A stretch of 64,000 bases of DNA from positions 1,807,501 through 1,871,500 of the forward strand of contig NZ_BLIN01000005.1 of the NCBI RefSeq assembly GCF_009811555.1, given 5' to 3'. The notes beneath the pieces were generated by a model. That model searched no databases. It saw only the letters and a program-made list of their open reading frames with translations, and was not told the origin of the DNA. Positions 1 to 8,233 of the stretch are shown one piece after another (position 1 is the stretch's first letter; each line of letters starts with the position of its first letter). The position numbers and the translations under genes were made by a program. The stretch is from Streptomyces caniferus. Its GTDB lineage: Bacteria > Actinomycetota > Actinomycetes > Streptomycetales > Streptomycetaceae.

Positions 1-134
1 GGCGGCCCGCCGCGTGTGTGTGACGTGTGAGCTGCGGTGCGGCGTGTGGTGCCCCGGAGAAGGGAGCGCCGATCCGGTGCTGTTCCCGCACGGGACGAAC
101 CGGACCGAGGGCGACCCCGACCTAAGGGGTCCAG

Positions 135-1313
135 ATGAGTACCAGCGTTCATCACCGTCGCAGGAGCTGCTGCAGACGTCTCTCCTCTCCGGCCAGGTGG
201 CGTCGGCGGCCATGGCGGGGGAGGTGAGCGGGCCGGCGGCGATGCACGTCTTCCTGGCGACCACGAGCATCCCCGTCGGCACCAACCCGGTCGGGCTGGC
301 GTCATCCCCAACGGTGACCTCTACGTCACCAACTCCGGCTCGAACAACGTACAGACCATCGACACCGCCACGGACACCGTCATCGGCGCCGCGATCCCCA
401 CCGGCACCACGCCGGTCTGGCTGACCGTCGCCCCCAACGGCAACGCCTCCGTCGCCAACATCAACTCCAGCAACGTCACGGTGATCAACACCGTCTCCGA
501 CACCGTCGTCGGCGCCCCCATCCCCGTCGGCACCAACCCCTGGGGCATCACCGCCGGCGCAGACGGCCACGTCTACACCGCCAACCGCGGCTCCAACGGC
601 GTCACCGTGATCGACTCCGTCACCAACACGTCATCGGCGCCCCGATCCCCGTCGGCAGCCAGCCCATCGCCCTGGTCGTCGCCCCCAACAACAAGGTCTA
701 CGCCACCAACATCGCCGGAGCCAACGTCACCGTCATCCAGTTCGACCCGACAATCACCAGCATCACCCCCAACAGCGGGCCCATCGCGGGCGGCACGCCG
801 GTGACGATCACCGGCACCAACCTGACCGGCGCGAGCGTCACCATCGGCGGCAACCCCGCCACCGGCGTGATGGTCAACGCCACCGGCACCCAGCTCACCG
901 CCATCACCCCGCCCGGCGCGGCCGGCCCCGCCGACGTCACCGTCACCACCCCCGGCGGCAGCGCCACCCTGGTCGGCGGTTTCACCTACGTGCTCCCCGT
1001 CCACGCCACCTCGCTGACCGCGACCCCGGCACTGACGAAACTCTTCCCCCCGCACGTGTACTTCCCGTTCCTGACGGCCACCCTGACCGACCAGGTCACC
1101 GGCCTCCCCGTGCCCAACCAGCCGATCCTCTTCAAAGCCGGCAGCAACGTCCTGGGCATCGCCAACACCGACGCCCAAGGCGTCGCCCGGGTCAACGAAA
1201 CCCTCACCCTCACCCTCCTCAACCACGGCTACGAAGCCAGCTTCGCCGGCGCCGTCACCCCCACGGCCGTCCTGTCCCCGTCCAGCGACCAGGCAGGAGT
1301 CGTCGAACCCTGA
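135..1313 (+). pseudogene. Frameshifted YVTN beta-propeller / IPT-domain surface protein
   Basis: A possible start ATG at 135 follows an AAGGGG ribosome-binding site and an Arg-rich N-terminus. That frame closes after about 30 codons, so the true N-terminus is uncertain. From about 242 the translation shows YVTN-type propeller repeats (IPVGTNPVGLA, VTVINTVSDTVVGAPIPVG, VTVIDSVTNT). The reading frame changes near 300 and again near 629. In both places adding one base restores the repeat consensus (for example TNT-VIGAPIPVG). From 630 one frame runs to TGA at 1311-1313: it holds an IPT/TIG domain (ITSITPNSGPIAGGTPVTITG, about 750-990) and then an Ig-like domain of the Big_1 type (about 1000-1310). 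Such proteins are usually secreted or wall-associated. It is either a decaying gene or one with sequencing errors; the conserved amino-acid pattern on both sides of each break argues for recent loss or error. Confidence 0.7.
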
Positions 1314-1321
1314 CCCGACCT

Positions 1322-1353
1322 CCGGCCACCGGCCACCGGCCACCGGCCACCGG
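1322..1353. repeat. 7-bp tandem repeat (CCGGCCA)n
   Basis: Four perfect copies of CCGGCCA followed by a partial copy lie between the stop of the broken surface protein and the next terminator. It is non-coding. Nothing suggests a function; slippage is the likely origin. Confidence 0.85.
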
Positions 1354-1405
1354 CCGGCCCGCACCGTTCCGTGTGCTCTCCGGTTCCGTCTCACGGATCG
1401 AAAAG

Positions 1406-1444
1406 GCGGGCCCCGCCACCGGATCGTCCGGTGGCGGGGCCCGC
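1406..1444. terminator. Bidirectional hairpin terminator
   Basis: An 18-bp perfect stem (arms 1406-1423 and 1427-1444, loop TCG) lies between the convergent surface-protein gene and the betaine transporter gene. There is an AAAA run just to its left, which becomes a T run on the minus strand. Confidence 0.85.
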
Positions 1445-1470
1445 CGCGGTGAAGTCACTCCCGATGAGGG

Positions 1471-4080
1471 TTACTTCACGGGTGCCATCTTGTCGACGAT
1501 GCCCGGGTGAGCATCGATCCACTTCTGGACGCCCTTGTTCTCGTTGCCCTTGCCGGCGGCCTGAATGTCCTTCTCCAGGCTGCCGAGATCCTCGGCACTC
1601 ATCTTCCAGTTCTTCAACCAGCGATCGAACTCCGGGAATTTCTTCGGGAAGCTCTTGTTGCCGATCGTCTTGATCTGGTTGTTGGCGCCCCACGTCCCCT
1701 GGGGGTCCTTGAGCTTGGTGAGGTGGTACTTGCTGTACGCCCAGTGCGGGGACCACAGGACCACCGCGATGGGCTCCTTCTTGGCGTACGCCCGCTCCAG
1801 CTCGGTGAGCATGGCGCTGGTGCCGGCCTCGGTGACGTCGAAGCCGTCCAGACCGTACGCGGGGGACACCACGCTCTTGAGGCGCTTCATCTCGCCCGTG
1901 CCCGGCTCGATACCGATGATCTTGCCGCCGAAGGTGTCCTTGTGCTTGCGCAGATCGTCCAGGGTCTTCACTCCCTTGACGTAGGACGGTACGGCGATCT
2001 CCAGGGAGGTCTTGTCGTACCACGCACCGACATCGACGAGATCGTTTTTGTACTTGTCCCAGTACTGCTTCTGCGCCACCGGAAGCCAGGCGTCGGTTTC
2101 GACATCGATCTGCCCCGTCGACAAGCCGGTCCACATCGGGCCGACATCGAGGTTCTGGAGCTTCGGCTTGTAGCCCCGCTTCTCCAGGATGTTCTTCCAG
2201 AGGTAGGTGGTGGCGATGCCCTCGTCCCAGGCGGGGTAGCCCATCGTCGGGGTCTTGCCGGCGTCCTTGCCCTTGGCGTAGTCGGCCTTGGCGGACGGCG
2301 CCAGCTTGTCGACCAGGCCCGGGTGCTGCTTGAGCCAGGCGCGCACGCCGTCCTGCTCATGCCCCGTGCCGGCGTTCTTGACCTCGTTCTCGAGGCTGGT
2401 GAGCTGCTTCTCGTCCAGGTGGAAGTTCTTCATCCAGCCGGCGACCTGGGGCTCGTCGTGGGAGAAGCCCTTGCGGCCCAGCATGTGCAGGCTGTCGCCG
2501 GAGCCGAAGGAGCCCTTGGGGTCCTTGAGCTTGGTCAGCTTGTACTTGTCGTAGGCCCAGTGCGGCGACCACAGCGTGACGGCGACCGGCTTCTTGTCGT
2601 GGATCGAGCGGTCCAGCTCGGTGAGCATGGACGAGGTGCTCGACTCCACGACCTTGTACTCGCCGCCCAGGCCGTAGTCCTTGAGGACCTTGTCCTTGAG
2701 GATCTTCATCTCGCCCGCGCCCGGCTCGATCCCGACGATCTTGCCGCCGAACGTACCGCCCTTGCCCTTGAGGTCGTCCAGGGTCTTGACGTCCTTCATG
2801 TAGGACGGGACCGCGACCTCCAGGGAGGTCTTGTCGTACCAGGCGCCCAGGTCCTCGAGCTTGTTCTTGTACTTCTTCCAGTACTCCGCGTGGGTCGTCG
2901 GCAGCCAGGCGTTGGTCTGCACGTCGATGTCGCCACGGGCCTGGCCGGTGAAGAGCGGTCCGGCGTCCAGGGCCTGGGCCCGGGGCTTGTACCCGCGCTG
3001 TTCGAGGATCTCCTTCCACAGGAAGGTGGTGGCCTTGCCCTCGTCCCAGTTGACGTAGCCGAGGCTGACCGGCCGGCCGTTGCCGTCGGTGCCCCCCGCG
3101 CCGCCGCCGCTGTCCTTGCCGAAGACGCTCATGCCGCCGGCGAGCAGCGCGAGCACGACCACGGCGACCGTCGCCAGGGAGGTCGCGGGCTTCCAGTGGA
3201 GGAACTTCAGGCCGCCGAGCGCGGCCTGCGCCTTCGCCAGCGCGCGCCGCCCGAGCGGGGAGACCCGCTGGTTGAGCGCGCTGGTCATGCGGTCCAGGTA
3301 CACCGCGAGGATGACGACCGCGAGACCGCCCTCCGCGCCCAGCTTCACATCGACGGAGCTGAGCGAGAGGTAGACGGTGCCGCCGAGACCGGCGCCGCCG
3401 ACCATGCCGGCGATGACGACCATGGACAGCGCCAGCATGATGACCTGGTTGATACCGGCCATGATCGTCGGCAGTGCGAGCGGCAGCTGGACGCGGAAGA
3501 GCGTGCGCCGCGGATGGGTGCCGAACGCGTCGGCGGCCTCGACCAGTTCACCGTCGACCTGCCGGATGCCCAGTTCGGTCATGCGGACCGCGGGCGGCAT
3601 GGAGAAGACGATGGTCGACACGATGCCGGGGACGGCGCCCAGGCCGAAGAAGAGGATGCCGGGGATCAGGTAGACCATCGCGGGCATCGTCTGCATCAGG
3701 TCCAGGACCGGACGCACCGCCCCGCTGACGGCGCGGTTGCGGGCCGCCCAGACACCGAGGGGTACCGCGACCGCGACCGTGATGATGCAGGCCACGAGCA
3801 CCAGCGAGAGCGACTGCATGGTCTGGTGCCACTGCTCGATCGAATCGACCAGCGCGAAGCCCATGAACGTCAGCACGGCGGCCGGCAGACCCCGCAGCCA
3901 CCAGGCGATCACCGCGAAGATGCCCGTCAGGAGCAGCGGCGTGGGGCCGGAGAGGACCGTGAGAATGCCGTCGTAGAAACCGCCCAGCACGGTCGTGACG
4001 AAGTGGAAGAGCCACTCGGCGTGGTCCCGCAGCCATTCGACCAGGCTGTCGGCCCAACTGCCTATCGGAATCCTAGGCAC
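1471..4080 (-). CDS. Glycine betaine/choline ABC transporter permease fused to two tandem substrate-binding domains
   Basis: The 869-residue membrane protein takes up quaternary-amine osmoprotectants (glycine betaine/proline betaine class). Residues 1-290 form an OpuAB/ProW-type permease with several hydrophobic segments and an EAA loop (VEAADAFGTHPRRTLFRVQL, about 178-197). A further membrane span at about 300-320 tethers an extracytoplasmic OpuAC domain (about 335-600). A second, clearly homologous OpuAC domain follows (about 612-869). Both repeats carry the landmarks WDEG.ATT, AWLP, GAWYDKTSLE, GIEPG.GEM and LWSPHWAY, where conserved Trp residues normally build the aromatic cage for the trimethylammonium group. 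Permease-binding-domain fusions are known in Gram-positive OpuA systems; two binding domains on one chain is less usual. The gene overlaps the upstream ATPase gene by 8 bp, implying translational coupling. Confidence 0.92.
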   Translation of the reverse strand: MPRIPIGSWADSLVEWLRDHAEWLFHFVTTVLGGFYDGILTVLSGPTPLLLTGIFAVIAWWLRGLPAAVLTFMGFALVDSIEQWHQTMQSLSLVLVACIITVAVAVPLGVWAARNRAVSGAVRPVLDLMQTMPAMVYLIPGILFFGLGAVPGIVSTIVFSMPPAVRMTELGIRQVDGELVEAADAFGTHPRRTLFRVQLPLALPTIMAGINQVIMLALSMVVIAGMVGGAGLGGTVYLSLSSVDVKLGAEGGLAVVILAVYLDRMTSALNQRVSPLGRRALAKAQAALGGLKFLHWKPATSLATVAVVVLALLAGGMSVFGKDSGGGAGGTDGNGRPVSLGYVNWDEGKATTFLWKEILEQRGYKPRAQALDAGPLFTGQARGDIDVQTNAWLPTTHAEYWKKYKNKLEDLGAWYDKTSLEVAVPSYMKDVKTLDDLKGKGGTFGGKIVGIEPGAGEMKILKDKVLKDYGLGGEYKVVESSTSSMLTELDRSIHDKKPVAVTLWSPHWAYDKYKLTKLKDPKGSFGSGDSLHMLGRKGFSHDEPQVAGWMKNFHLDEKQLTSLENEVKNAGTGHEQDGVRAWLKQHPGLVDKLAPSAKADYAKGKDAGKTPTMGYPAWDEGIATTYLWKNILEKRGYKPKLQNLDVGPMWTGLSTGQIDVETDAWLPVAQKQYWDKYKNDLVDVGAWYDKTSLEIAVPSYVKGVKTLDDLRKHKDTFGGKIIGIEPGTGEMKRLKSVVSPAYGLDGFDVTEAGTSAMLTELERAYAKKEPIAVVLWSPHWAYSKYHLTKLKDPQGTWGANNQIKTIGNKSFPKKFPEFDRWLKNWKMSAEDLGSLEKDIQAAGKGNENKGVQKWIDAHPGIVDKMAPVK

Positions 4081-5290
4081 CGGCGCTCACCTTGTCCTCG
4101 GGGTCGTGGTCCGCGGACGAGTTCCCGGACGTGTGCGCGGAGGCCGGGTCCGCCGGCGTCTTCTCCGCGGGCGTCCCGTCGTCGGCAGCGTCCCGGGCGG
4201 GGGCGGCCGGGGCCGGGCTCTGCTCCGCGGCTTCACCGAGGACGGCGAGCAGCCGCTCGGCCGTGACGGCGCCGATCAGCGAGCCCTGCTCATCGGTCAC
4301 GGCGACCGGAACGGTGCTGGTCGAGCAGGGCGTGAACAGCTCGACCAGCGGGGTGTCGGCACCGACCGTGGCAGGCGCCGCGGCCCGGAACTCCGCCGCG
4401 GTGGCGAGCTTGTCGCCCTCCGGGGTCGTGGCGCCGAGCACGGTCCCGACCTCGGTCATGATCGCGCCGGCGGTCAGCACCCGGGTACGGTCCACGTCCT
4501 GGGTGAAGGAGGCGACATAGTCGTTGGCCGGCGTGACGAGGATGTCCTCGGCGCTGCCGATCTGCACGATCCGGCCGTCGCGCATCACGGCGATCCGGTC
4601 ACCGAGCCGCATGGCCTCGTTCAGGTCGTGGGTGATGAAGACGATCGTCTTCTTCAGCGACTTCTGCAGCTCCAGCAGCTGGTCCTGCATATCGCGGCGG
4701 ATCAGCGGGTCGAGCGCGCTGAAGGACTCGTCCATCAGCAGCAGATCGGCGTTGGTGGCCAGCGCACGGGCCAGGCCCACGCGCTGCTGCATACCGCCGG
4801 ACAGCTCGTCGGGCCAGGACTTCTCCCAGCCCTTGAGGCCGGTGAGTTCGAGCGCTTCGGTGGCGCGCGCGATGCGCTCGGCCCGCGGTACGCCCTGCAC
4901 TTCGAGGCCGTAGGCGGCGTTCTCCAGCACACTGCGGTGCGGGAAGAGCGCGAAGTGCTGGAAGACCATGGAGATCTTCTCGGAGCGGACCTTGCGCAGT
5001 TCCTTGTCGCTGAGCGAGGTGAGGTCCTGGCCGTCGAAGCGGACGGTCCCCGAGGTCGGCTCCAGCAGCCCGTTGAGGGTGCGCAGCAGCGTGGACTTGC
5101 CCGATCCGGACAGCCCCATGACGACGAATATCTGGCCCTCGTCCACCTCGATGGAGGCGTCGATCACCGCGGCGGTGGTGCCTTCGGCCCGCAGCTCCTC
5201 CCGGCCGGCGCCGGCTTCGAGCCTGCGGACCGCGTCCTCGGGTCGTCTGCCGAACACTTTGTACAGGTGCTCGGCTTGCAGCCTGGACAC
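4073..5290 (-). CDS. Glycine betaine/choline ABC transporter ATP-binding protein
   Basis: This 405-residue cytoplasmic ATPase powers the adjacent permease. Visible motifs are Walker A GLSGSGKST (about 59-67), the ABC signature LSGGMQQRVGLARA, Walker B LLLMDESFSALDP and the switch His in FITHDLNEA. The C-terminal third (about 265-375) has the CBS-pair region typical of ProV/OpuAA ATPases, which sense ionic strength or nucleotides. It is followed by a low-complexity acidic/Ala-rich tail (about 345-405). The start is GTG at 5290, preceded by GAGAGG. Transcription runs minus from the 5.3-5.47 kb divergent region, where two inverted repeats lie in the leader. Family assignment is firm; the exact substrate range is inferred. 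Confidence 0.93.
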   Translation of the reverse strand: MSRLQAEHLYKVFGRRPEDAVRRLEAGAGREELRAEGTTAAVIDASIEVDEGQIFVVMGLSGSGKSTLLRTLNGLLEPTSGTVRFDGQDLTSLSDKELRKVRSEKISMVFQHFALFPHRSVLENAAYGLEVQGVPRAERIARATEALELTGLKGWEKSWPDELSGGMQQRVGLARALATNADLLLMDESFSALDPLIRRDMQDQLLELQKSLKKTIVFITHDLNEAMRLGDRIAVMRDGRIVQIGSAEDILVTPANDYVASFTQDVDRTRVLTAGAIMTEVGTVLGATTPEGDKLATAAEFRAAAPATVGADTPLVELFTPCSTSTVPVAVTDEQGSLIGAVTAERLLAVLGEAAEQSPAPAAPARDAADDGTPAEKTPADPASAHTSGNSSADHDPEDKVSAGA

Positions 5291-5317
5291 ATATGCCTCT
5301 CTTGTCGATCCAATGAC

Positions 5318-5343
5318 GACCTGCCACCCCCGTAGCCAGGTCG
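5318..5343 (-). promoter_or_regulatory. Leader hairpin just upstream of the betaine transporter start
   Basis: The inverted repeat CGACCTG/CAGGTCG (5318-5324 and 5337-5343) lies about 28 bp before the GTG start of the ATPase gene. It would form a hairpin in the 5' leader if the promoter is upstream. A regulatory role is inference. Confidence 0.35.
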
Positions 5344-5372
5344 CGGAGCGGCACGGGGTCTGCCCGCCTTTA

Positions 5373-5399
5373 CCGGTCGAATAGTTGAATCTCGACCGG
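5373..5399. promoter_or_regulatory. Inverted repeat in the opuA/exonuclease divergent region
   Basis: The 8-bp arms CCGGTCGA (5373-5380) and TCGACCGG (5392-5399) are separated by 11 AT-richer bases, in the 179-bp region between two divergent genes. This could be a protein-binding site or a leader hairpin for the osmoprotectant transporter. No known operator consensus was recognised. Confidence 0.4.
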
Positions 5400-5502
5400 G
5401 TCCACTCCGGCTGCGCACCTGCCCTTCTTTATCTGGCTCAAACAAAGCGGTGACACAGCTCACATCCGCGTGACGTATGGGGCATACGGCAAGATGCGGG
5501 AT

Positions 5503-6432
5503 GTGACACGACGCCTGATGCTCCTCGACACCGCCTCCCTCTACTTCCGCGCCTATTTCGGGGTACCGGAATCAGTCAAGGCTCCGGACGGCACCCCGGT
5601 GAACGCGGTACGCGGCCTGCTGGACTTCATCGCCCGACTCGTCCAGGATCACCACCCCGATGACCTGGTCGCCTGCATGGACTTCGACTGGCGCCCCCAA
5701 TGGCGGGTCGACCTGATCCCCTCGTACAAGGCGCACCGGGTCGCCGAGGAGGCCCCGGCCGGCTCCGCGGACCCCGACGAGGAGGAGATCCCCGACACCC
5801 TCTCGCCGCAGGTCCCGGTCATCGAGGACGTCCTGGACGCCCTGGGCATCGCCCGCATCGGGGCGGCCGGCTACGAGGCCGACGACGTCATCGGCACCCT
5901 GACCGCCCAGGCGAAGGGCCCGGTGGACATCGTCACCGGCGACCGCGACCTCTTCCAGCTCGTCGACGACCGGCGCGGCATCCGCATCCTGTATCCGCTC
6001 AAGGGCGTCGGCACCCTCCAGATCACCGACGAGGCGCTGCTGCGCGAGAAGTACGGTGTGGACGGCCCCGGTTACGCCGATCTGGCGCTGCTGCGCGGCG
6101 ACCCCAGCGACGGCCTGCCCGGCGTACCGGGGATCGGCGAGAAGACCGCCGCCAAGCTGCTGGACTCCTACGGAGACCTGGCGGGCATCATGGCCGCCGC
6201 CGACGACCCCGCCTCGAAGGTCACCCCCGCCCAGCGCAAGCGGCTGCTGGAGGCACGCCCCTATGTCGCCGTCGCCCCGAAGGTCGTGAAGGTGGCCACC
6301 GACGTGCCCGTCCCCGTCGTCGACCACACCCTGCCGGCCGAACCGGCCGACCCCGAGCGCCTGGAGGCACTGGCCACCCAATGGGGGCTCGGCGGCGCCC
6401 TGCAGCGGCTGCTCCTCACCCTCGGCCGATGA
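5503..6432 (+). CDS. 5'-3' exonuclease (PolA N-terminal-like, FEN family)
   Basis: This is a stand-alone flap/5' nuclease of about 309 residues, homologous to the N-terminal domain of DNA polymerase I and likely acting on RNA primers, flaps or repair intermediates. The PIN-like metal-binding acidic clusters are visible: LLDTASLYFRAYFG, ACMDFDWRP, AGYEADDVIG and VTGDRDLFQLVDD. They are followed by the helix-hairpin-helix (H3TH) segment GLPGVPGIGEKTAAKLL. There is no polymerase domain. I chose GTG 5503 (MTRRLMLLDT), where homology to the family begins; in-frame upstream starts at 5470 (GTG) and 5494 (ATG) are possible. The gene diverges from the betaine transporter. Confidence 0.88.
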   Translation: MTRRLMLLDTASLYFRAYFGVPESVKAPDGTPVNAVRGLLDFIARLVQDHHPDDLVACMDFDWRPQWRVDLIPSYKAHRVAEEAPAGSADPDEEEIPDTLSPQVPVIEDVLDALGIARIGAAGYEADDVIGTLTAQAKGPVDIVTGDRDLFQLVDDRRGIRILYPLKGVGTLQITDEALLREKYGVDGPGYADLALLRGDPSDGLPGVPGIGEKTAAKLLDSYGDLAGIMAAADDPASKVTPAQRKRLLEARPYVAVAPKVVKVATDVPVPVVDHTLPAEPADPERLEALATQWGLGGALQRLLLTLGR

Positions 6433-6436
6433 CCTG

Positions 6437-6455
6437 TTAGGTTAGGTATACCTAA
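6437..6455. promoter_or_regulatory. Iron box (IdeR/DmdR operator)
   Basis: The sequence TTAGGTTAGGTATACCTAA matches the 19-bp actinobacterial iron-box consensus TTAGGTTAGGCTAACCTAA at 16 positions. It lies 27 bp upstream of the siderophore-interacting protein gene. DmdR/IdeR with Fe(II) would repress this gene in iron-replete cells. Confidence 0.9.
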
Positions 6456-6481
6456 TAAATATCGCATCAGGGGAGATTGCC

Positions 6482-7339
6482 GTGGCAGCAGAGCGTTCGT
6501 CCCGCAAAAAGCCCACCCTGCACCGTGCCCGGGTGCAGCGCACGGAGCAGCTCACCCCGCACATGGTCCGGGTCGTGCTGGGCGGTGAAGGGCTGGCGGA
6601 GTTCGCGGCGGGCGAGTACTCCGACCACTATGTGAAGCTGGTCTTTCCGCTGCCCGGCGTGCGTTACCCCGAGCCGTTCGACATCACGCAGATCCGCGCC
6701 GACTTCCCGCGCGACCAGTGGCCCAGCACCCGTACGTACACCGTCCGCGCCTGGGACGCCGGGACCCGCGAGCTGACCGTGGACTTCGTGGTGCACGGCG
6801 ACGAGGGCCTGGCCGGGCCGTGGGCGGCCGCGGCGAAGCCCGGCGAGGAGATCTACTTCCTCGGCCCCGGCGGCGCCTACGTCCCCGAGGCCGGCGCCGA
6901 CTGGCATCTGCTGGCGGGCGACGAGAGCGCGCTGCCCGCCATCGCGGTCTCCCTGGCCCGGATGCCCGCCGGGGTGCCGGTGCACGCCTTCATCGAGGTG
7001 GCGGGGCCCGAGGAGCGCCAGGAACTGGACGCGCCGGCGGGCGCCGAGATCAGCTGGCTCTACCGCGGCGCGGCGCCGGTCGGCCGTGAACTGGTCGCCG
7101 CCGTACGGGCCCTGGAGTTCCCGGCCGGTCGGGTCCAGGCGTTCGTACACGGCGAGGCCGGGTTCGTGAAGGAGCTGCGCCATCTGCTCCGCGTCGAGCA
7201 CGCGATCCCCCGTGAGGCCCTGTCCATCTCCGGCTACTGGCGCACCGGCCACGACGAGGACGGCTGGCAGGCGGGCAAGCGCGCATGGAACCAGCAGGTC
7301 GAGGCCGAACAGGAATCCGCGGCAGCGGCGGCCTCCTGA
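6482..7339 (+). CDS. Siderophore-interacting protein (FAD/NAD(P)H ferric-siderophore reductase)
   Basis: This 285-residue cytoplasmic flavoprotein of the SIP/ViuB family releases iron from imported ferric siderophores by reduction. The N-terminal FAD-binding barrel spans about residues 15-130, with the flavin motif R-T-Y-T at about 83. The C-terminal SIP domain spans about 140-265 (LLAGDESALPAIAVSLARMP, then FVHGEAGFVKELRHLL). The start is GTG at 6482 with GGGGA 7 bp upstream. The iron box in its promoter independently supports a role in iron acquisition. No siderophore transporter or biosynthesis gene lies next to it. Confidence 0.93.
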   Translation: MAAERSSRKKPTLHRARVQRTEQLTPHMVRVVLGGEGLAEFAAGEYSDHYVKLVFPLPGVRYPEPFDITQIRADFPRDQWPSTRTYTVRAWDAGTRELTVDFVVHGDEGLAGPWAAAAKPGEEIYFLGPGGAYVPEAGADWHLLAGDESALPAIAVSLARMPAGVPVHAFIEVAGPEERQELDAPAGAEISWLYRGAAPVGRELVAAVRALEFPAGRVQAFVHGEAGFVKELRHLLRVEHAIPREALSISGYWRTGHDEDGWQAGKRAWNQQVEAEQESAAAAAS

Positions 7340-7373
7340 CCCTGCGGCTTTGCTCCGCCGCGAGCACGGCGTC

Positions 7374-7415
7374 CGGTGTGGCCGGCCCTCCCGAACCGGG
7401 GCGCCGGCCACACCG
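7374..7415. terminator. Bidirectional terminator between convergent genes
   Basis: The 12-bp perfect arms CGGTGTGGCCGG (7374-7385) and CCGGCCACACCG (7404-7415) lie between the siderophore-interacting protein gene and the convergent VOC gene. Confidence 0.75.
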
Positions 7416-7433
7416 CCCGGAGGCGCCGCCGGG

Positions 7434-7799
7434 TCACGGCGTATGGCAGACCGCTTCGATGTTGTTGCCGTCGGGGTCACGGACGAAGGCCCCGTAGTAC
7501 GACGCGTGGTACTCCGGCCACAACCGCGGCGCGTGCAGGGACTCGGCACCGGCCGCCACAGCGGCGGCATGGAAGGCGTCGACGGCCGCACGGCCGTCCG
7601 CGGCGAAGGCGAGATGCACCTCGCGGGCAGGGCCCTCCTCGGTGGCGGGAACGAGCCAGAGGGTGTGTCCGGTGGTCCCGAAGCTGATGAACTCGCCGAA
7701 CTCCTTGGTCCGTTCGCCCCCGAGCGGGGCGAGCACACGGTCGTAGAAGTCCGCGCTGGCGGCGACACTGGCGACCTGGATCGCGATGTGATCAATCAT
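7434..7799 (-). CDS. VOC (glyoxalase/bleomycin-resistance fold) family protein
   Basis: This small 121-residue protein has the vicinal-oxygen-chelate fold. It shows the N-terminal beta strand MIDHIAIQVASVAASADFYD, the middle EVHLAFAADGRAAVDAF, and a C-terminal FVRDPDGNNIEAVCH with the Glu and nearby residues common in metal-binding VOC proteins. The ATG at 7799 is where homology begins; the open frame continues upstream only as non-homologous sequence. The substrate is unknown; such proteins range from lactoylglutathione lyase relatives to antibiotic-binding proteins. Confidence 0.85.
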   Translation of the reverse strand: MIDHIAIQVASVAASADFYDRVLAPLGGERTKEFGEFISFGTTGHTLWLVPATEEGPAREVHLAFAADGRAAVDAFHAAAVAAGAESLHAPRLWPEYHASYYGAFVRDPDGNNIEAVCHTP

Positions 7800-7876
7800 G
7801 CCGTCAGCGTCCCACCGGGCAGGAAGCCTGTCGCGGCGATTACCGCCGCACGCGCCGGCCAAAGCCCCCGGCGGTC

Positions 7877-8233
7877 TCAGTCGTGGTGGAAGACCTCCCG
7901 CATCGGCGTCCACCACTCCCCCGGTACGGCGCCCCCGGTCTGCTCCTGGCAGGGGTCGGTGAGCTGCCACCACCGCCGGGTCACGGGGTCGGCGGCCATC
8001 CTGGCCATATCGGCGGCGTAGTCCTCGCCGACGTACTCGGCGTACGAGAACAGCAGCTCGCCCTCGAGGAAGACCGAGTAATTGCGGAGATGGCAGGCGG
8101 AGATCATCGCCAGCACCTCCGGCCAGACCTCCGCATGCAGCCGCAGGTACTCCTCACGGTGTTCCGGACGCAGCCGGATCAGCTTCCCGAGGCGCCGCAT
8201 CGGAGCGGCGCCCTCGTCCCTCGTCGCACACAT
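7877..8233 (-). CDS. L-rhamnose mutarotase family protein
   Basis: This 118-residue protein is of the RhaM/YiiL (DUF718) family, which interconverts alpha and beta anomers of L-rhamnose or related deoxysugars. Family landmarks are RRLGKLIRLRPEHREEYLRLH, VWPEVLAMISACHLRNYSVF and a WW pair followed by TDPCQEQ. The ATG at 8233 was chosen because GGAAGG lies 9 bp upstream; the internal ATG at 8200 lacks a ribosome-binding site. No rhamnose catabolic gene is adjacent. A fucose-type pathway lies about 40 kb away, so a role with L-fucose is possible but unproven. Confidence 0.85.
   Translation of the reverse strand: MCATRDEGAAPMRRLGKLIRLRPEHREEYLRLHAEVWPEVLAMISACHLRNYSVFLEGELLFSYAEYVGEDYAADMARMAADPVTRRWWQLTDPCQEQTGGAVPGEWWTPMREVFHHD

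Noticed and set aside
5291..5469. Possible c-di-AMP (ydaO) riboswitch before the betaine transporter
   Set aside because: The leader has two stems but none of the conserved ydaO core sequences that I can recall.
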